Part shown: positions 6,771-8,770 of the stretch, piece after piece
How the letters are laid out: every line of letters starts with the position of its first letter
How positions within the stretch are numbered: position 1 is the stretch's first letter
From: an uncultured Sphingomonadaceae bacterium
GTDB lineage: Bacteria; Pseudomonadota; Alphaproteobacteria; Sphingomonadales; Sphingomonadaceae
Length of the DNA stretch: 8,770 nt
NCBI GenBank assembly: GCA_946480515.1
Contig: CAMLKX010000073.1
Span: 1 to 8,770, forward strand
Direction: 5' to 3'
Position numbers and translations under genes: made by a program
Notes under the pieces: generated by a model
The model's database searches: none
The model's input: the letters and a program-made list of their open reading frames with translations, nothing else
What the model was told of the DNA's origin: nothing

Positions 6771-7793
6771 GCGCGCGCGAAAATTGGGTGATCGCGCGAG
6801 CAGCGCGCCACGCTCGGCATTGCTGATCCAGGCGCGGAATTCATCCTCGAACATTGGCTGGGCGAAGACAAATCCCTGCACCGTGTCGCAGCCCATGACC
6901 CGGAGGATATCGGCCTGGTCGAACGTCTCGACGCCTTCGGCCACCACTTCGCACCCGACCCCTTTGATCAGTTGGATGACGGATTGAGCGACGACCCGCG
7001 CCTGCTCGTTTTCGACGATGTCCTGGATTAGCAACGGATCGAGCTTCACGCGGTCGAACGGGATTTTCCGAAGCCGGGCGATGTTCGAATAGCCATTGCC
7101 GAAATCATCGATCGCGAACGACATTCCTTCAGCACGAAGCTGCGTAATCTCGTTCAGCACGGCATCGCTGCACTCCATGACCGCGCTCTCGGTGAATTCA
7201 ATTTCGATTTGGGCACGGGGGATGCGTTGCTCGTCAAACAGCTGGCGAAGCCGGCGGAAATAATCCGGCCGGTCGAGCTCGCGCGGGCTGACGTTGAACG
7301 CGAGCCGTGGCAATGCGCCGTCGGCCGGTGATGCCGCCAGCAGTGCCGCGACTTCGGCGCTGACCCACTCGCCGATGTCATAGATCAGACCCGTTCTTTC
7401 GGCGATCGGGATGAACGACTTGGGAGCGCGCAGCCCTTCGCTGGGATGGTTCCAGCGGAGCAGCGCTTCGGCACCAGTCACCCGGCCGGTCAGGAGGCTG
7501 AGTTGCGGCTGCAGAGCCAGAAGGAACTCGTTGCGCTCGAGCGCCTCTCCCAGGGCCCGTTCAGTCTCGACCCTGACGCGATGCTCGTCTGCCAGCGCCT
7601 CGCTGAACAGGGCGTGCTGCCCGCCGCCGCCGCTCTTTGCCTGGTACATCGCTAGGTCGGCCGAGCGCATCAGCGCTTCGATCGATTTGCCATGAGGCGG
7701 CGCGATCGCGATCCCAATCGATGCGCCGATGTCGATGCTGTGCCCGTTCATCTCGAACGGCTCGGAAACTGCGATGATGATCCGCCGCGCCAC
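6762..7793 (-). CDS. EAL-domain cyclic-di-GMP phosphodiesterase fragment
   Basis: A 343-codon frame with a possible GTG start at 7793. Residues 1-63 are the C-terminal end of a GGDEF domain (RRIIIAVSEPFEMNG, DIGASIGIAIAP, ADLAMYQAK). Residues ~78-325 form a full EAL domain: EALLRW (Glu109), FNVSP (Asn167), EIEFTES (Glu199), IDDFGNGYSN (Asp229, Asp230), VKLD (Lys250), VAEGVET (Glu286) and VQGF (Gln306). All residues normally needed for magnesium binding and hydrolysis of cyclic-di-GMP to pGpG are present, so the domain could be active if expressed. The loop reads FGNGYSN where FGTGYSS is commoner. No convincing ribosome-binding site precedes 7793, so expression would depend on reinitiation. 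The stop lies 9 bases inside the end of dapE, on the opposite strand. Confidence 0.85.
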   Translation of the reverse strand: MARRIIIAVSEPFEMNGHSIDIGASIGIAIAPPHGKSIEALMRSADLAMYQAKSGGGGQHALFSEALADEHRVRVETERALGEALERNEFLLALQPQLSLLTGRVTGAEALLRWNHPSEGLRAPKSFIPIAERTGLIYDIGEWVSAEVAALLAASPADGALPRLAFNVSPRELDRPDYFRRLRQLFDEQRIPRAQIEIEFTESAVMECSDAVLNEITQLRAEGMSFAIDDFGNGYSNIARLRKIPFDRVKLDPLLIQDIVENEQARVVAQSVIQLIKGVGCEVVAEGVETFDQADILRVMGCDTVQGFVFAQPMFEDEFRAWISNAERGALLARSPNFRARSA

Positions 7794-8386
7794 CCGCCAT
7801 TATCGCGCAGCTCCGCGGTAAGGACCACGCGCAGGCGATTGGCGACCATCACCAGTAGCTGGTCACCACGCGCGTGGCCGAGACTGTCGTTGACCGACTT
7901 GAAGCGGTCGAGGTCCACGAACAGCATCGCCGACTGTTCCTCGTCCGTGGTACGCCTCAGCAGCTTGTCCGCCTCGGACCGGAAATGAAGCCGGTTCGGA
8001 AGGGATGTGACCGGATCGTACATCGCGAGCGCCTGGGCGTTCTCGATCGAGGTGCGCACCTCGGTGAACAGGGAATCTACCGCGGCGGCAAGTTTCGGCA
8101 GAGTGCGTTGGACCAGCGCCGGCGCGGGGGAAATCAGATCGCCGTCTTCAACGGCCATCAGGCGGTCGCGAAGTGCGGCCATGGCGCGCGCGGACTCACT
8201 GTTCGGCCGTTCGCTTGAGATATAGCAGACCATGAGGCAGAACAGGCCCGCTACCAGGCTGGCGACCACCTGCTCATCGAGTTCCGTGATGTACAGGAAC
8301 GCGAACAGCGAGAAAATGAACGAGGCCACGCCCGCCCACATCGACAACAGGGCATTGCTGATCTTCTGAGCTGATCCTGAATTCAT
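7748..8386 (-). CDS. Membrane-anchored N-terminal fragment of a GGDEF/EAL protein
   Basis: A 212-codon frame from ATG 8386. Two membrane helices (about 13-33 and 40-56) are separated by a short acidic loop, ITELDEQ. After a linker (to ~115) the GGDEF domain begins with YDPVTSLPNRLHF (123-135) and continues with FVDLDRFKSVNDSLGHARGD (156-175), the metal- and substrate-binding part. Family similarity stops near residue 196. The last ~15 residues are rich in Gly, Ser and Arg and come from the wrong frame, ending at TGA 7748. The GG(D/E)EF signature is absent, so this fragment cannot be a diguanylate cyclase. A modest ribosome-binding sequence (GGGGA) lies close to the start. The intact parent was probably a membrane-bound dual GGDEF/EAL protein. 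Confidence 0.8.
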   Translation of the reverse strand: MNSGSAQKISNALLSMWAGVASFIFSLFAFLYITELDEQVVASLVAGLFCLMVCYISSERPNSESARAMAALRDRLMAVEDGDLISPAPALVQRTLPKLAAAVDSLFTEVRTSIENAQALAMYDPVTSLPNRLHFRSEADKLLRRTTDEEQSAMLFVDLDRFKSVNDSLGHARGDQLLVMVANRLRVVLTAELRDNGGWRGGSSSQFPSRSR

Positions 8387-8433
8387 CGATCCCCGCCGCC
8401 CGAAGCGCAGGAATGAACCGCGCGGAAAGGGAA

Positions 8434-8451
8434 TTAAACGCAGGCGCTTAA
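8434..8451. repeat. 7-bp inverted repeat between the Smr and GGDEF/EAL genes
   Basis: TTAAACG (8434-8440) and CGCTTAA (8445-8451) flank the 4-base spacer CAGG. Transcribed from the minus strand, all seven pairs form, one of them G-U. It lies 12 bases beyond the Smr stop and about 48 bases before the GGDEF start, so it could be an operator or a weak stem between the genes. It has no T-run in the minus direction, so it is not a standard terminator. Confidence 0.35.
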
Positions 8452-8463
8452 AAAAGTGTTAGG

Positions 8464-8770
8464 TCAGTGCTTTGACCGGCGGAGGATGATGTAAAGACTT
8501 CCGCTTCCGCCATGACGGCCGTGAGCGTTGCGGATGGCGGCAATCGCGCTCGCGTGACGAGAAGCGTGGAGCCAATCGTGGACCGCCGCACGAATGCGGC
8601 CACGCTGCACCGGCGGCTCACCAGCGCGGGCATGGCCGGTGACCAGCAGGATCACCCGCTCGCCCGCGGCGATGGCCGACTCCAAAGTCTGGTCGATTGC
8701 CTGCCAGGCACGTTCGAGATCGTGGCCATGGAGGTCGAGCACCCGGTCCGGCTCGATCATGCCGGCGCGC
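8464..8770 (-). CDS. Smr-domain (MutS2 C-terminal-like) protein, C-terminal part, runs off the right edge
   Basis: About 102 codons are visible, ending at TGA 8464. The Smr domain is complete: VLDLHGHDLERAW (the LDLHG motif), then ILLVTGHARAG, GRIRAAVHDWL and finally GGSGSLYIILRRSKH. Smr domains occur alone or at the end of MutS2 and have been linked to nuclease activity or nucleic-acid binding. The stand-alone alphaproteobacterial form is usually about 180-200 residues, with a proline-rich N-terminus ending in RIEPDR before LDLHG. Here the frame stays open upstream of the ATG at 8760 (reading RAG then MIEPDR), so that methionine is most likely internal and the gene continues beyond the window. 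It is upstream of, and in the same direction as, the GGDEF/EAL locus, 77 bases away. Confidence 0.88.
   Translation of the reverse strand, partial: RAGMIEPDRVLDLHGHDLERAWQAIDQTLESAIAAGERVILLVTGHARAGEPPVQRGRIRAAVHDWLHASRHASAIAAIRNAHGRHGGSGSLYIILRRSKH

Larger units (their letters stand above)
6762..8386 (-). pseudogene. GGDEF/EAL cyclic-di-GMP gene, broken by an internal deletion with frame change
   Basis: Two reverse-strand frames, 8386-7748 and 7793-6762, together make one protein: two membrane helices, GGDEF, EAL. The GGDEF domain is recognisable on both sides of the break, but its centre is missing. The first frame is authentic up to about LRVVLTAELRDN, just before GG(D/E)EF would appear; the second resumes at ARRIIIAVSEPFEMNG, the part after it. 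About 30 codons are absent (estimated from family layout) and the frame shifts. A TAA in the EAL frame at 7802-7800 prevents read-in. This is either a real inactivating deletion or a sequence or assembly error. Confidence 0.75.

Noticed and set aside
6774..6798. Intrinsic bidirectional terminator after dapE
   Set aside because: The 7-bp stem has an 11-base loop and no T-run on either side, and it lies within EAL coding sequence. It is too weak to call as a terminator.
8434..8451. CtrA cell-cycle regulator site (TTAA-N7-TTAA)
   Set aside because: The two TTAA halves are separated by 10 bases rather than the 7 of the known CtrA site.
1..8770. CRISPR array, insertion sequence, prophage, toxin-antitoxin pair or tRNA/rRNA gene
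   Set aside because: I saw no spaced direct repeats, transposase or integrase motifs, target duplications or RNA gene signatures. Gene content is core chromosomal.

Overview
This window looks like chromosomal DNA from an alphaproteobacterium, most likely a member of the Sphingomonadales. That assignment is an inference from high GC content, the character of the encoded proteins (L34, YidC, EngB, and a two-membrane-segment GGDEF/EAL protein) and the rpmH-rnpA-yidD-yidC-engB gene order. No marker RNA gene is present to confirm it. The content is mostly housekeeping. I see no mobile element, CRISPR array, tRNA or rRNA, and no gene-free stretch longer than about 120 bases.

Layout. At the left edge, minus strand, is the N-terminal half of a ComM/YifB-type AAA+ ATPase that runs off the window. 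Divergent from it is a small two-helix membrane protein of the PGPGW type. Next comes a plus-strand block for protein synthesis and membrane insertion: rpmH (L34), rnpA (RNase P protein), yidD and yidC (membrane insertion), engB (ribosome-assembly GTPase) and a glutathione S-transferase-like gene. yidC-engB overlap by one base, and engB-gst are 9 bases apart. A minus-strand cupin gene converges on gst and is divergent from dapE (lysine/meso-diaminopimelate synthesis), with only 47 bases between them. A minus-strand GGDEF/EAL cyclic-di-GMP locus follows, its end overlapping the end of dapE by 9 bases. An Smr-domain gene runs off the right edge.

Two things stand out. First, the only ATG, GTG or TTG that can start the complete rnpA reading frame lies 7 bases upstream of the rpmH start, so rpmH is nested out of frame inside a long rnpA. 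This is the arrangement known from Thermus. Otherwise RNase P protein must start at a non-canonical codon. Second, the GGDEF/EAL gene is broken: the frame changes and roughly 30 codons, including the GG(D/E)EF signature itself, are missing, while the EAL half keeps all its expected catalytic residues.

I found no convincing new multi-gene system here. The most interesting signals are the rpmH/rnpA overlap with a terminator-like hairpin in its leader, and the internally deleted GGDEF/EAL gene.
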